Shown piece after piece: positions 24,370 through 38,967 of a stretch of DNA of 64,000 nucleotides. Within the stretch, counting starts at the first letter, position 1; every line of letters starts with the position of its first letter. The DNA comes from Unio delphinus (taxonomy: Eukaryota; Mollusca; Bivalvia; Unionida; Unionidae), in assembly GCA_029339505.1 (NCBI GenBank), contig JAQISU010000081.1, forward strand, positions 19,564,501 through 19,628,500. The letters run 5' to 3'. The notes under the pieces are model-generated. The model made no database searches, had not been told where the DNA came from, and saw nothing but the letters and a program-made list of their open reading frames with translations. A program made the translations under genes and the position numbers.

Positions 24370-26775
24370 TAATACATTAGGAGGTCTACTCCTACCTTGC
24401 AAATCCAGCCCTCCCAGATATTACTTTTAGCTAAAGGGAGCTAAAAGTTGTTTGCTGAGCTATGTTGCGGTCTGGTAGAGTGATATTCCCTTAAGTGTAA
24501 GACTTTGTGCCAAAGCATAAGAATACATCAGTTACTATTTCTGCACATGCCAAGAAGCATGCTTTCATCATGAGAGACCTCACAAAAGCCAGAATCCATG
24601 TCAAAGATATACCATTACAAGTTGGAGGAGTTTTTCACTTCTAAGGAAAATCATACCCGTTCTATATTTCTAACATTTTCTCTTCCTTCCCCAACAAAGT
24701 TCTGCCTTTACAATTTGCAATTACTTTTGTTGCTTGCATTTAGGTACTTGCAAGGAGAGCCTAAGTGACTTTTCATAAAATACGGACTATAATTATTTTA
24801 TGTATGTGCAAGGCTCTAGCACTTATAAAAAAAAAAAATCCTAAGATATGTGTAATGCCATTACTCATGGGTATATATTGGTGAATTTCTTTTCCATGGA
24901 ATTCATAGCTTCCGGGCTCCAACTTCAATGTTTTTACTTGTACAGATGGTCTGTGGCCATTGAAGTAATTATTGTCAACAAATTCAAATACAAGCTTGCC
25001 ATATCCTAGGACTCCTAACCTGCTAAATGAAACTTTGTCCCCAAACAATCAACTAAAACAGACAGAATAGTCTTTTTGTTCCTTGGTTTTAATTCATATA
25101 TATATATACCAACCATTGGTTAGATGGAATACTAACTCCCAACCTTAGTATCTCCAGTCCCTGACTCAAAGCCTGGGTAGATGACACTCTGTCAATGTTT
25201 GGAGATGGCCTGGATGCATACATGTACCCTCTGACTCATTTTATTCCCAAACGTGGTACAGAAAGCAAGAAAATTAGTGTTGCTTCATTTTCATTGCACC
25301 ATTGGGATGGAAGAAGTCTTGAATTAAAAACTTATTGCACAAGGAATGTCCAGAAAATTCTTCATATTTTCCCTCATCTACTTAAACAACTACAATGGCA
25401 GTTGTTTTCATTCCAGGCAAGAAAGTCATCTACTATGAAAGCATTTGAAGGCAAAAAGCATGTTATTGTTGAGTGGTACACAAACAAACACGTCATACAT
25501 CCCCAGGCATCTAAACCACAAATATTTACGTTCTTCTGGCTCTTCATCTGTTTGCAATGAGTATGATAAAAGGTTACAGCTCCATGATCGCTAACACCTT
25601 TTGTCATCAGGGAAGAGAGAATATTGGACAAAACTAGGAATTATCCAACTTACTCTACACAACTTTAACTGTTAGCTATATGCCCAGTGAGGAACCTATC
25701 TTGGCTGAACAAGACTTTCAAGAGGATCTCTGTTGCACCTTTCATACAAAACCTGCTTCCTTGTGGTGTTAGAGACTGCAGGCAGAATTAGCGAAATGCA
25801 GGCCCTATCAGCAGACCCAAATTACATGCAGTGGGCCAATCTTACTCATGATGGCCTTTTCTTTCATCACCAAGAACAGGTAATCAGACATTCATCATTA
25901 AACCTCTGTCTCATCTAGACACATAAGCTGATGGCTGCCTACAAGACACAGTTCTGGCTTTCAAGTGGTACTTTAATGGAATTGAGCCTTGGCAGCCTGG
26001 GAGATCATGCATCTTTCTCCTGCTCATAAAATTACGGGAAGAAATATCAGAACAGGCAATCTCATCCTGGATTAAGTGTGTTATTCATATGACATATAGA
26101 GAAATAACCCCACATCAAACAAATTTATTACACATGTTGGCTCACAAAGTTAGAGCAGTTGCCACCAACCTAGCATTTGACCAGAACTGTTTGCTAATTG
26201 ACATTATTCAGGCTGTGGGATGGAGTTTGGGGACCTAATTCTCTTGCTTTTATTTCCATGATCTATCATACCATATGACTGATATCTACAGCTCAAAAAG
26301 GGACTCTTCCAGGTCGATCAACAGCTTTTTAAGGCAAGGCTTCATGAATTCTGGATTTGCTAGGGGAACTTTTTCCCTATTGGATGCCATGCCCCGATAG
26401 ATGGAGTCCCTCCATCTATTATCTATTCTCTTCAGGTACTATGATTTGGAAAAGTATTTTAAGAAGAATCAAATTTTTCAAAGTAAAATGTTTTTTAGAA
26501 TACTTATCCAATCATAAAACACATTCAGCCTCCTGGCCTCCCCGCAGTTACATCCATAGAGAGCATGCTTCTGATTAAGTATAGCTGACTTATTCTTTGC
26601 CACCTAGTCTTGTACTGAAGGGGAGATCATTCTGCCTGACCACCACATAGGTTTGCACAGATCTTTTAGCTCCCTTAAGCTAAAAATAGTGTCTGTGAGG
26701 GATGGATTTGCAATGTAATAGTTGTTCTCCATAGGTATTATGATTGGGCAAGTATTCTTGAAGAAACATGTTTTA
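24370..26775 (+). mobile_element. DIRS-like tyrosine-recombinase retrotransposon remnant
   Basis: Terminal blocks at 24396-24448 and 26663-26712 are inverted copies of each other (TTGCAAATCC...AGGGAGCTAAAAG). Each holds a small hairpin with TTTTAGCT/AGCTAAAA arms. Between them, broken frames show tyrosine-recombinase blocks: GRISEMQALSA (25770-25810, the R of the catalytic set with S-E-x-x-A-L) and AHKVRAVATNLAF (26140-26180, the H-x-x-R box). Inverted ends plus a tyrosine recombinase are features of DIRS elements. RT is missing, so the copy is internally deleted and dead. Confidence 0.65.
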
Positions 26776-26867
26776 CTTGAGTAAACTGGTTTCTTAGTGT
26801 CATTTTTGCATAAGAGATAAGGGTAAACTTGTGGTGAACATATTCCACATTCTAGGTTATGATTCAT

Positions 26868-26871
<4 letters not shown>

Positions 26872-26920
<49 letters not shown>
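26872..26920. repeat. (TA)n microsatellite
   Basis: About 24 TA dinucleotides next to the right end of the DIRS-like remnant. Confidence 0.95.
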
Positions 26921-26924
<4 letters not shown>

Positions 26925-27370
26925 CAAGCTTCCATTGGAGGGCATGCTATTTCATTAAATGTTAGAAAAATAACATACACAGATAATGAGATCATTGTAA
27001 TTTAACTTTTTAAACTCAATTAAGTCCCATAATGCACATATGTTTAGTTTATTTTTTTTGACCGTACATTCTTAAAATTGAGAGGAAATCGATGCTACAA
27101 AGAAGTGTCAGAGGAACATTATAACAAGACCACCAAAGCAAAAATATAAGTCAATAAGATATCCTTACCAATTTTGTTAGAAGCTTCAAATTTGTAATAA
27201 ACTACTGAATCATGGAAACTTTTTTAGTGTAGAAGACATTATAATTTTTCTCTTGTAGAGTGATGCAACAAATGGTCATCCATTAATGTTCTTCTTTTGA
27301 AAGCTTCTGAACCAATTAGATAATTGAATGTGTGAATATAGAACCTTTAAATTAGCTTTAACAATTTTTC

Positions 27371-27637
27371 AGTCATATTGCTATGATACCTGCAGTGAGG
27401 CAGTTTATAGTGATGTCTAGCAATAGGACATCATGCCACAAACATGTAGCAGCATGTCCCACCCAGTCACATTATCCTGACACCAGGCCGACCAGTCCTA
27501 ACACTTACCTCTTAATGTTGAACACCAAGCAAGGCTACTGCTAGTACCATGTTTGTAAGTCTTTGGTACGACTCGGCCGGGGATCAAACCCATGACCTCT
27601 TGTGGCAGATGCTCTAACCACTATGCCACTGGAGTTG
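27371..27637 (-). mobile_element. tRNA-headed SINE, copy 2
   Basis: Same organisation as 13251-13488. The minus-strand tRNA-like head lies at 27637-27568 (AGTGGCATAGTGGTTAGAGC A box; GGGTTTGATCCCC B box). The body matches copy 1 in CTATGAT, TGCAGTG, GCAGTTTATAG and ATGTAGCA blocks. The two copies differ by many substitutions and an insertion near 27480. Confidence 0.75.
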
Positions 27638-27762
27638 TTAGATAATTTACTTGAATCCAGCAAAAGTATAGAGAGAAGAATAGTTGCAATGCATTAGATA
27701 GGACAACATGTATCTTTGACTTCAATCTAGATCATATAGTTGTACGTGTATGTATATTTCAG

Positions 27763-27924
27763 GTGAGGGTGACAGAAACTAATACAGCTGAAAGATTATT
27801 CAGAGATGTTTCTGTCACTATATTGGTGTTGGACCTGAATGACAATGATCCTGTATTTACATCCACTGGAGCAGTCCATGTTTCTGTGTCTGAGGGAGAT
27901 TATACTTCCATGCTTCTTGTTCAG
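27763..27924 (+). CDS. Cadherin-repeat gene, exon 6 of those identified
   Basis: This 162-bp exon (54 codons) lies between ATTTCAG and GTACAA, phase 0 at both ends. It contains the textbook inter-repeat linker VLDLNDNDPVF (DxNDNxPxF), then the next repeat start VHVSVSEGDY with its calcium-binding Glu, ending in LLVQ. It is the clearest cadherin exon in the window. The linker Asp and Asn residues are all present, so calcium binding at this junction is expected. Confidence 0.95.
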
Positions 27925-28645
27925 GTACAAAAAAGCATCAAGCATCTGGACACTGATTATTTTCAAGTACATGTTAGTGGGAAGTGAGACATAATAACCA
28001 CTTTTTCACCATCGTCATCAACAGTTTCTTTTTATAAATATTTTCAGCATTACTATGATTGTGGACTTAAGAAGCAGACTCCATCATTGTTGTCTAAACA
28101 ATCAGTTTGTCAGAATTCACAACATGTCATCAGATGCTGTGATTCAATGTAACTCTTTTCTATTCATTCAAATTCATAATTATCCACATAATTTTCATAT
28201 TGCCAGATTTCTAGATAGTTTGGAACAATTTTTATTGTAACTAACTTTGTATGATTGCTTTATATTTGTAATATCTAAGCCAAGTTTTATTTTCACACTT
28301 TATATCAGAATTTAATGATAGCATCTTTTTGACCTTGAAATGCACTCTTGCTCTTGCAGCCTAGGAGCTGCTTTAGCTTGGATTGTAGAGTGTCAACACT
28401 TGATCAAATGTTCACAGATTCAGACTCTGCATGATTCAAAAATGGGCTTTACTCCCATTGCCCTGGCATGATATAGATAACAGTAATAATGTGTCAAAAA
28501 AGCGATTAAAACCATTCAAACAATGGTTCTTCAATTATGCCTTTATAATAGACAGGCTAGCTTGTTGTTATGAATGAAAGGATGAATAGGAAATGCATCA
28601 TGTTTCATAGGATTTTCAATTGTTTGTTTTTTCCCTCCCTTCAAG
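27925..28645. other. Intron, nothing recognised
   Basis: AT-rich sequence between GTACAA and TTCAAG. Short frames within it carry no domain. Confidence 0.6.
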
Positions 28646-28848
28646 ATTAATGCAACAGATGCCGACTCTGGTAGTAATGGCTTATTGGCCTATTCCATTA
28701 TGAGCATTGAACCTGCAGTGCCATCTGGCTTTTTTACCATCATTGCCAATACAGGGGTGGTCAGCCTCAGTGGACGGGTCACTTATCCAAGTGACTATGT
28801 TGTTGTTGTTAATGCCTCAGATAGTGCAGTACCTCCCGATACCATTAG
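28646..28848 (+). CDS. Cadherin-repeat gene, exon 7 of those identified
   Basis: This 203-bp exon runs from TTCAAG to GTAAGT, starting in phase 0 and ending with two extra bases. It encodes INATDADSGSNGLLAYSI, the classic A-x-D-x-D-x-G-x-N-x-x-x-x-Y-x-I cadherin motif. It then gives a strand pair and YVVVVNASDSAVPP, which matches the late 'V-x-A-x-D' strand. Confidence 0.95.
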
Positions 28849-29210
28849 GTAAGTATTAAGATAATGAATTATTTCTTTTCTAATTACCATGAAATAGTTA
28901 TGTACATCCTCAGTTCCCACAACTAAAATTGTAAGTAGACATCATTGTATACATCACTGTATTATTAATGCACAATTAATGCTCCTGAGACCCTAGCTGT
29001 TAATTGCACTGTTAATATCATATTTGACCCACATACAAAAAGTAATGCTTTATGCTTTTGACTTTTGTCTGTAAAAGGCATTCTTTTGTTCATTTATGAG
29101 ATTTGTTAACTTTGTATACATACTAAATATTTTTCATCTTATAAATATTTTATTTGGCTCTCATTTATATCTTTCTTATTTGCTAACTTTCAGTTTTTCC
29201 TTATTTTTAG
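28849..29210. other. Intron, nothing recognised
   Basis: AT-rich sequence with a pyrimidine-rich tract before TTTTTAG at 29210. Confidence 0.6.
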
Positions 29211-29340
29211 ATCAGCAACAAAGAACTTGTATGTGAATGTTACCAGTGCTGGAAACAATGCTCCACAAATCCCATCCACACTGTACACAGTTACAGTTAG
29301 TGAAGGCACAGTGCCAGGAACCTCTATCTTTATAGTTCCT
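29211..29340 (+). CDS. Cadherin-repeat gene, exon 8 (last identified)
   Basis: This 130-bp exon lies between ATTTTTAG and GTAAGT. Its first base completes the codon split at 28848, and it ends in phase 0. It ends one repeat (NLYVNVTSAGNNAPQIP, with N-N-A-P replacing N-D-x-P) and begins the next (YTVTVSEGTVPGTSIFIV, keeping the calcium-binding Glu). The gene must continue, because the repeat is incomplete, but the next 34 kb is minisatellite and Polinton with no further exon. Confidence 0.9.
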
Positions 29341-29591
29341 GTAAGTACTAAAGACAGGACAAATCTGTACAATGGTACAAATTTGTTTGTATTATGAGGC
29401 CAATATTTATATGAATTACATTATCATAGTTTTGACTTCATTGATCTATTTGTTTCTGTGAACATATATAATATTAAAAATTACATCAATATGAAAATAC
29501 CTGATCAGTCAACCCAGAACCAAGTCGGAAATTTGGCTCTTGGTGCTTAGTCCCAGAACAAAAATAAATCGCAGCATTATTATCAGCCTGT

Positions 29592-32500
29592 TAATATAAC
29601 TGTCTTCATTGAATTCATGTAGAATTAAATTATCATAATATGACTGTCTTCATTGACTTCATGTAGAATTCAATTATCATAATATGACTGTCTTCATTGA
29701 CTTCATGTAGAATTCAATTATTATAATATGACTGTCTTCATTGACTTCATGTAGAATTCAATATCATAATATGACTGTCTTCATTGACTTCATGTAGAAT
29801 TCAATATCATAATATGACTGTCTTCCTTGACTTCATGTAGAATTCAATTATCATAATATGACTGTCTTCATTGACTTCATGTAGAATTCAATATCATAAT
29901 ATGACTGTCTTCATTGACTTCATGTAGAATTCAATTATCATAATATGACTGTCTTCATTGACTTCATGTAGAATTCAATATCATAATATGACTGTCTTCA
30001 TTGACTTCATGTAGAATTCAATTATCATAATATGACTGTCTTCATTGACTTCATGTAGAATTCAATTATCATAATATGACTGTCTTTATTGACTTCATTT
30101 AGAATTCAATCATCATAATATGACTGTCTTCATTGACTTCATGTAGAATTCAATATCATAATATGACTGTCTTCATTGACTTCATGTAGAATTCAATTAT
30201 CATAATATGACTCTCTTCATTGACTTCATGTAGAATTCAATTATCATAATAATACTGTCTTCATTGACTTCATGTAGAATTCAAAATCATAATATGACTG
30301 TCTTCATTGAATTCATGTAGAATTCAATATCATAATATGACTGTCTTCATTGACTTCATGTAGAATTCAGTTATCATAATAATACTGTCTCCATTGACTT
30401 CATGTATCATAATATAACTGTCTTCATTGACTTAACTTCATGTAGAATTCAATTATCATTATATGACTGTCTTCATTGACTTCATGTAGAATTCAATTAT
30501 CATAATAATACTGTCTTCATTGACTTCATGTAGAATTCAGTTATCATAATAATACTGTCTTCATTGACTTCATGTAGAATTCAATTATCATTATATGACT
30601 GTCTTCATTGACTTCATGTAGAATTCAGTTATCATAATAATACTGTCTTCATTGACTTCATGTAGAATTCAATTATCATTATATGACTGTCTTCATTGAC
30701 TTCATGTAGAATTCAATTATCATAATATGACTGTCTTCATTGACTTCATGTAGAATTCAATTATCATAATATGACTGTCTTCATTGACTTGACTTCATGT
30801 AGAATTCAATTATCATAATATGACTGTCTTTATTGACTTCATTTAGAATTCAATATCATAATATGACTGTTTTCATTGCCTTCATGTAGAATTCAATATC
30901 ATAATATGACTGTCTTCATTGACTTCATGTAGAATTCAATTATCATAATATGACTGTCTTCATTGACTTCATGTAGAATTCAATTATCATAATATGACTG
31001 TCTTCATTGACTTCATGTAGAATTCAATTATCATTATATGACTGTCTTCATTGACTTCATGTAGAATTCAATTATCATAATAATACTGTCTTCATTGACT
31101 TCATGTATCATAATATAACTGTCTTCATTGACTTGACTTCATGTAGAATTCAATTATCATAATATGACTGTCTTCATTGACTTCATGTAGAATTCAATTA
31201 TCATAATATGACTGTCTTCATTGACTTCATGTAAAATTCAATTATCATAATATGACTGTCTTCATTGACTTGACTTCATGTAGAATTCAATTATCATAAT
31301 ATGACTGTCTTTATTGACTTCATTTAGAATTCAATATCATAATATGACTGTTTTCATTGCCTTCATGTAGAATTCAATATCATAATATGACTGTCTTCAT
31401 TGACCTCATGTAGAATTCAATTATCATAATATGATTGTCTTCATTGACTTCATGTAGAATTCAATTATCATAATATGACTGTCTTCATTGACTTCATGTA
31501 GAATTCAATTATCATAATATGACTGTCTTCATTGACTTCATGTAGAATTCAGTTATCATAATATGACTGTCTTCATTGACTTCATGTAGAATTCAATTAT
31601 CATAATATGACTGTCTTCATTGACTTGACTTCATGTAGAATTCAATTATCATAATATGACTGTCTTCATTGACTTCATGTAGAATTCAATTATCATAATA
31701 TGACTGTCTTCATTGAATTCATGTAGAATTCAGTTATCATAATATGACTGTCTTCATTGACTTCATGTATCATAATATAACTGTCTTCATTGACTTAACT
31801 TCATGTAGAATTCAATTATCATAATATGACTGTCTTTATTGACTTCATGCAGAATTCAATTATCATAATATGATTGTCTTCATTGACTTCATGTAGAATT
31901 CAATTATCATAATATGACTGTCTTCATTGACTTCATGTAGAATTCAATATCATAATATGACTGTCTTCATTGACTTCATGTAGAATTCAATATCATAATA
32001 TGACTGTCTTCCTTGACTTCATGTAGAATTTAATTATCATAATATGACTGTCTTCATTGACTTCATGTAGAATTCAATATCATAATATGACTGTCTTCAT
32101 TGACTTCATGTAGAATTCAATATCATAATATGACTGTCTTCATTGACTTCATGTAGAATTCAATATCATAATATATGACTGTCTTCATTGACTTCATGTA
32201 GAATTCAATCATCATAATATGACTGTCTTCATTGACTTCATGTAGAATTCAATTATCATAATATGTCTGTCTTCATTGACTTCATGTAGAATTCAATTAT
32301 CATAATATGACTGTCTTTATTGACTTCATTTAGAATTCAATCATCATAATATGACTGTCTTCATTGACTTCATGTAGAATTCAATATCATAATAATACTG
32401 TCTTCATTGACTTCATTTAGAATTCAATTATCATAATATGACTGTCTTCATTGACTTCATGTAGAATTCAATTATCATAATAATACTGTCTTCATTGACT

Positions 32501-35500
32501 TCAAGTAGAATTCAAAATCATAATATGACTGTCTTCATTGAATTCATGTAGAATTCAATATCATAATATGACTGTCTTCATTGACTTCATGTAGAATTCA
32601 ATTATCATAATATGACTGTCTTCATTGAATTCATGTAGAATTCAATATCATAATATGACTGTCTTCATTGACTTCATGTAGATTTCAATTATCATTATAT
32701 GACTGTCTTCATTGACTTCATGTAGAATTCAATTATCATAATAATACTGTCTTCATTGACTTCATGTAGAATTCAGTTATCATAATAATACTGTCTTCAT
32801 TGACTTCATGTAGAATTCAATTATCATTCTATGACTGTCTTCATTGACTTCATGTAGAATTCAATTATCATAATAATACTGTCTTCATTGACTTCATGTA
32901 TCATAATATAACTGTCTTCATTGACTTGACTTCATGTAGAATTCAATTATCATAATATGACTCTCTTCATTGACTTCATGTAGAATTCAATTATCATAAT
33001 ATGACTGTCTTTATTGACTTCATTTGGAATTCAATATCATAATATGACTGTTTTCATTGCCTTCATGTAGAATTCAATATCATAATATGACTGTCTTCAT
33101 TGACTTCATGTAGAATTCAATTATCATAATATGACTGTCTTCATTGTCTTCATGTAGAATTCAATTATCATTATATGACTGTCTTCATTGACTTCATGTA
33201 GAATTCAATTATCATTATATGACTGTCTTCATTGACTTCATGTAGAATTCAATTATCATAATAATACTGTCTTCATTGACTTCATGTATCATAATATAAC
33301 TGTCTTCATTGACTTGACTTCATGTAGAATTGAATTATCATAATATGACTGTCTTCATTGACTTCATGTAGAATTCAATTATCATAATATGACTGTCTTC
33401 ATTGACTTCATGTAGAATTCAATTATCATAATATGACTGTCTTCACTGACTTCATGTAGAATTCAATGATCATAATATGACTGTCTTCATTGACTTCATG
33501 TAGAATTCAATTATCATAATATGACTGTCTTCATTGACTTGACTTCATGTAGAATTCAATTATCATAATATGACTGTCTTTATTGACTTCATTTAGAATT
33601 CAATATCATAATATGACTGTTTTCATTGCCTTCATGTAGAATTCAATATCATAATATGACTGTCTTCATTGACCTCATGTAGAATTCAATTATCATAATA
33701 TGACTGTCTTCATTGACTTCATGTAGAATTCAATTATCATAATATGACTGTCTTCATTGACTTCATGTAGAATTCAATTATCATTATACGACTGTCTTTA
33801 TTGACTTCATTTAGAATTCAATCATCATAATATGACTGTCTTCATTGACTTCATGTAGAATTCAATATCATAATAATACTGTCTTCATTGACTTCATTTA
33901 GAATTCAATTATCATAATATGACTGTCTTCATTGACTTCATGAAGAATTCAATTATCATAATAATACTGTCTTCATTGACTTCATGTAGAATTCAAAATC
34001 ATAATATGACTGTCTTCATTGAATTCATGTAGAATTCAATATCATAATATGACTGTCTTCATTGACTTCATGTAGAATTCAATTATCATAATATGACTGT
34101 CTTCATTGAATTCATGTAGAATTCAATATCATAATATGACTGTCTTCATTGACTTCATGTAGATTTCAATTATCATTATATGACTGTCTTCATTGACTTC
34201 ATGTAGAATTCAATTATCATAATAATACTGTCTTCATTGACTTCATGTAGAATTCAGTTATCATAATAATACTGTCTTCATTGACTTCATGTAGAATTCA
34301 ATTATCATTCTATGACTGTCTTCATTGACTTCATGTAGAATTCAATTATCATAATAATACTGTCTTCATTGACTTCATGTATCATAATATAACTGTCTTC
34401 ATTGACTTGACTTCATGTAGAATTCAATTATCATAATATGACTCTCTTCATTGACTTCATGTAGAATTCAATTATCATAATATGACTGTCTTCATTGACT
34501 TCATGTAGAATTCAATTATCATAATATGACTGTCTTCATTGACTTGACATCATGTAGAATTCAATTATCATAATATGACGGTCTTTATTGACTTCATTTG
34601 GAATTCAATATCATAATATGACTGTTTTCATTGCCTTCATGTAGAATTCAATATCATAATATGACTGTCTTCATTGACTTCATGTAGAATTCAATTATCA
34701 TAATATGACTGTCTTCATTGTCTTCATGTAGAATTCAATTATCATTATATGACTGTCTTCATTGACTTCATGTAGAATTCAATTATCATTATATGACTGT
34801 CTTCATTGACTTCATGTAGAATTCAATTATCATAATAATACTGTCTTCATTGACTTCATGTATCATAATATAACTGTCTTCATTGACTTGACTTCATGTA
34901 GAATTGAATTATCATAATATGACTGTCTTCATTGACTTCATGTAGAATTCAATTATCATAATATGACTGTCTTCATTGACTTCATGTAGAATTCAATTAT
35001 CATAATATGACTGTCTTCATTGACTTCATGTAGAATTCAATGATCATAATATGACTGTCTTCATTGACTTCATGTAGAATTCAATTATCATAATATGACT
35101 GTCTTCATTGACTTGACTTCATGTAGAATTCAATTATCATAATATGACTGTCTTTATTGACTTCATTTAGAATTCAATATCATAATATGACTGTTTTCAT
35201 TGCCTTCATGTAGAATTCAATATCATAATATGACTGTCTTCATTGACCTCATGTAGAATTCAATTATCATAATATGACTGTCTTCATTGACTTCATGTAG
35301 AATTCAATTATCATAATATGACTGTCTTCATTGACTTCATGTAGAATTCAATTATCATAATATGACTGTCTTCATTGACTTCATGTAGAATTCAATTATC
35401 ATAATATGACTGTCTTCATTGACTTCATGTAGAATTCAGTTATCATGATATGACTGTCTTCATTGACTTGACTTAATGTAGAATTCAATTATCATAATAT

Positions 35501-38500
35501 GACTGTCTTTATTGACTTCATTTAGAATTCAATATCATAATATGACTGTCTTCATTGCCTTCATGTAGAATTCAATATCATAATATAACTGTCTTCATTG
35601 AATTCATGTAGAATTCAGTTATCATAATATGACTGTCTTCATTGACTTCATGTAGAATTCAATTATCATAATATGACTGTCTTCATTGACTTCATGTAGA
35701 ATTCAATTATCATAATATGACTGTCTTCATTGAATTCATGTAGAATTCAGTTATCATAATACGACTGGCTTCATTGACTTTATGTATCATAATATAACTG
35801 TCTTCATTGACTTAACTTCATGTAGAATTCAATTATCATAATAAGACTGTCTTTATTGACTTCATGCAGAATTCAATTATCATAATATGACTGTCTTCAT
35901 TGACTTCATGTAGAATTCAATTATCATAATATGACTGTCTTCATTGACTTCATGTAGAATTCAAAATCATAATATGACTGTCTTCATTGACTTCATGTAG
36001 AATTCAATTATCATAATAATACTGTCTTCATTGACTTAACTTCATGTGGAATTCAATTATCATAATATGACTGTCTTTATTGACTTCATGCAGAATTCAA
36101 TTATCATAATATGACTGTCTTCATTGACTTCATGTAGAATTCAATTATCATAATATGACTGTCTTCATTGACTTCATGTAGAATTCAATTATCATAATAT
36201 GACTGTCTTCATTGACTTCATGTAGAATTCAATTATCATAATATGACTGTCTTCATTGACTTTATGTAGAATTCAGTTATCATAATAATACTGTCTTCAT
36301 TGACTTCATGTATCATAATATAACTGTCTTCATTGACTTGACTTCATGTAGAATTCAATTATCATAATATGACTGTCTTCATTGACTTCATGTAGAATTC
36401 AATTATCATAATATGACTGTCTTCATTGACTTCATGTAGAATTCAATTATCATAATATGACTGTCTTCATTGACTTGACTTCATGTAGAATTCAATTATC
36501 ATAATATGACTGTCTTTATTGACTTCATTTAGAATTCAATATCATAATATGACTGTTTTCATTGCCTTCATGTAGAATTCATTATCATAATATGACTGTC
36601 TTCATTGACTTCATGTAGAATTCAATTATCATAATATGACTGTCTTCATTGACTTCATGTAGAATTCAATTATCATAATATGACTGTCTTCATTGACTTC
36701 ATGTAGAATTCAATTATCATTATATGACTGTCTTCATTGACTTCATGTAGAATTCAATTATCATAATAATACTGTCTTCATTGACTTCATGTATCATAAT
36801 ATAACTGTCTTCATTGACTTGACTTCATGTAGAATTCAATTATCATAATATGACTGTCTTCATTGACTTCATGTAGAATTCAGTTATCATAATATGACTG
36901 TCTTCATTGACTTCATGTAGAATTCAATTATCATAATATGACTGTCTTCATTGACTTCATGTAGAATTCAATTATCATAATATGACTGTCTTCATTGACT
37001 TCATGTAGAATTCAATTATCATAATATGACTGTCTTCATTGACTTGACTTCATGTAGAATTCAATTATCATAATATGACTGTCTTTATTGACTTCATTTA
37101 GAATTCAATATCATAATATGACTGTTTTCATTGCCTTCATGTAGAATTCAATATCATAATATGACTGTCTTCATTGACCTCATGTAAATTATCATAATAT
37201 GACTGTCTTCATTGACTTCATGTAGAATTCAATTATCATAATATGACTGTCTTCATTGACTTCATGTAGAATTCAATTATCATAATATGACTGTCTTCAT
37301 TGACTTCATGTAGAATTCAATTATCATAATATGACTGTCTTCATTGACTTCATGTAGAATTCAATTATCATAATATGACTGTCTTCATTGACTTGACTTC
37401 ATGTAGAATTCAATTATCATAATATGACTGTCTTTATTGACTTCATTTAGAATTCAATATCATAATATGACTGTCTTCATTGCCTTCATGTAGAATTCAA
37501 TATCAGAATATGACTGTCTTCATTGAATTCATGTAGAATTCAGTGATCATAATATGACTGTCTTCATTGACTTCATGTAGAATTCAATTATCATAATATG
37601 ACTGTCTTCATTGACTTCATGTAGAATTCAATTATCATAATATGACTGTCTTCATTGAATTCATGTAGAATTCAGTTATCATAATATGACTGTCTTCATT
37701 GACTTCATGTATCATAATATAACTGTCTTCATTGACTTAACTTCATGTAGAATTCAATTATCATAATATGACTGTCTTTATTGACTTCATGCAGAATTCA
37801 ATTATCATAATATGACTGTCTTCATTGACTTCATGTAGAATTCAATTATCATAATATGACTGTCTTCATTGACTTCATGTAGAATTCAATTATCATAATG
37901 TAACTGTCTTCATTGACTTAACTTCATGTAGAATTCAATTATCATAATATGACTGTCTTTATTGACTTCATGCAGAATTCAATTATCATAATATGACTTT
38001 CTTCATTGACTTCATGTAGAATTCAATTACTAGTATCATAATATGACTGTCTTCATTGACTTCATGTAGAATTCAATTATCATAATATGACTGTCTTCAT
38101 TGACTTCATGTAGAATTCAATTATCATAATATGACTGTCTTCATTGACTTCATGTAGAATTCAGTTATCATAATAATACTGTCTTCATTGACTTCATGTA
38201 TCATAATATAACTGTCTTCATTGACTTGACTTCATGTAGAATTCAATTATCATAATATGACTGTCTTTATTGACTTCATGTAGAATTCAATTATCATAAT
38301 ATGACTGTCTTCATTGACTTCATGTAGAATTCAATTATCATAATATGACTGTCTTCATTGACTTCATGTAGAATTCAATTATCATAATATGACTGTCTTC
38401 ATTGACTTCATGTAGAATTCAATTATCATAATAATACTGTCTTCATTGACTTCATGTAGAATTCAATTATCATAATATGACTGTCTTCATTGACTTCATT

Positions 38501-38967
38501 TAGAATTCAATTATCAAAATATGACTGTCTTCATTGACTTCATGTAGATTTCAATTATCATAATAATACTGTCTTCATTGACTTCATGTAGAATTCAATA
38601 TCATTATATGACTGTCTTCATTGACTTCATGTAGAATTCAATATCATAATATGACTGTCTTCATTGACTTCATGTAGAATTAAATTATCATAATATGACT
38701 GTCTTCATTGACTTCATGTAGAATTCAATTAACATAATATGACTGTCTTCATTGACTTCATGTAGAATTCAATTATCATAATAATACTGTCTTCATTGAC
38801 TTCATGTAGAATTCAATTAACATAATCTGAGTGTCTTCATTGACTTCATGTAGAATTCAATATCATAATATGACTGTCTTCATTGACTTCATGTAGAATT
38901 CAATTATCAAAATATGACTGTCTTCATTGACTTCATGTAGAATTCAATTATCATAATATGACTGTCT
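29592..38967. repeat. Minisatellite, 44-bp unit, left part
   Basis: Head-to-tail units of about 44 bp, each containing GACTGTCTTCATTGACTTCA, TGTAGAATTCAATTATCAT (with an EcoRI-type GAATTC) and AATAT. Common variants drop two bases (AATTCAATATCAT), replace ATATGAC with ATAATAC, shorten the unit to CATGTATCATAATATAAC, or add a TTGAC. Blocks of variants recur as higher-order units. For example, 32.3-33.8 kb is repeated at 33.8-35.3 kb with an offset of about 1.48-1.58 kb. No gene is seen inside. It begins 250 bp after the last exon and is interrupted at 38967 by the Polinton. Confidence 0.97.
38963..38967. repeat. Target-site duplication, left copy (TGTCT)
   Basis: The five bases before the element equal the five after it (54368-54372). 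Removing the element and one copy restores a normal unit, GACTGTCTTCATTGAC. A six-base duplication does not fit, because the sixth base differs. Confidence 0.85.

Noticed and set aside
25195..25560. Possible cadherin or other host exon
   Set aside because: It lies within the inverted ends of a DIRS-like remnant, next to tyrosine-recombinase motifs, and lacks splice-compatible cadherin sequence.
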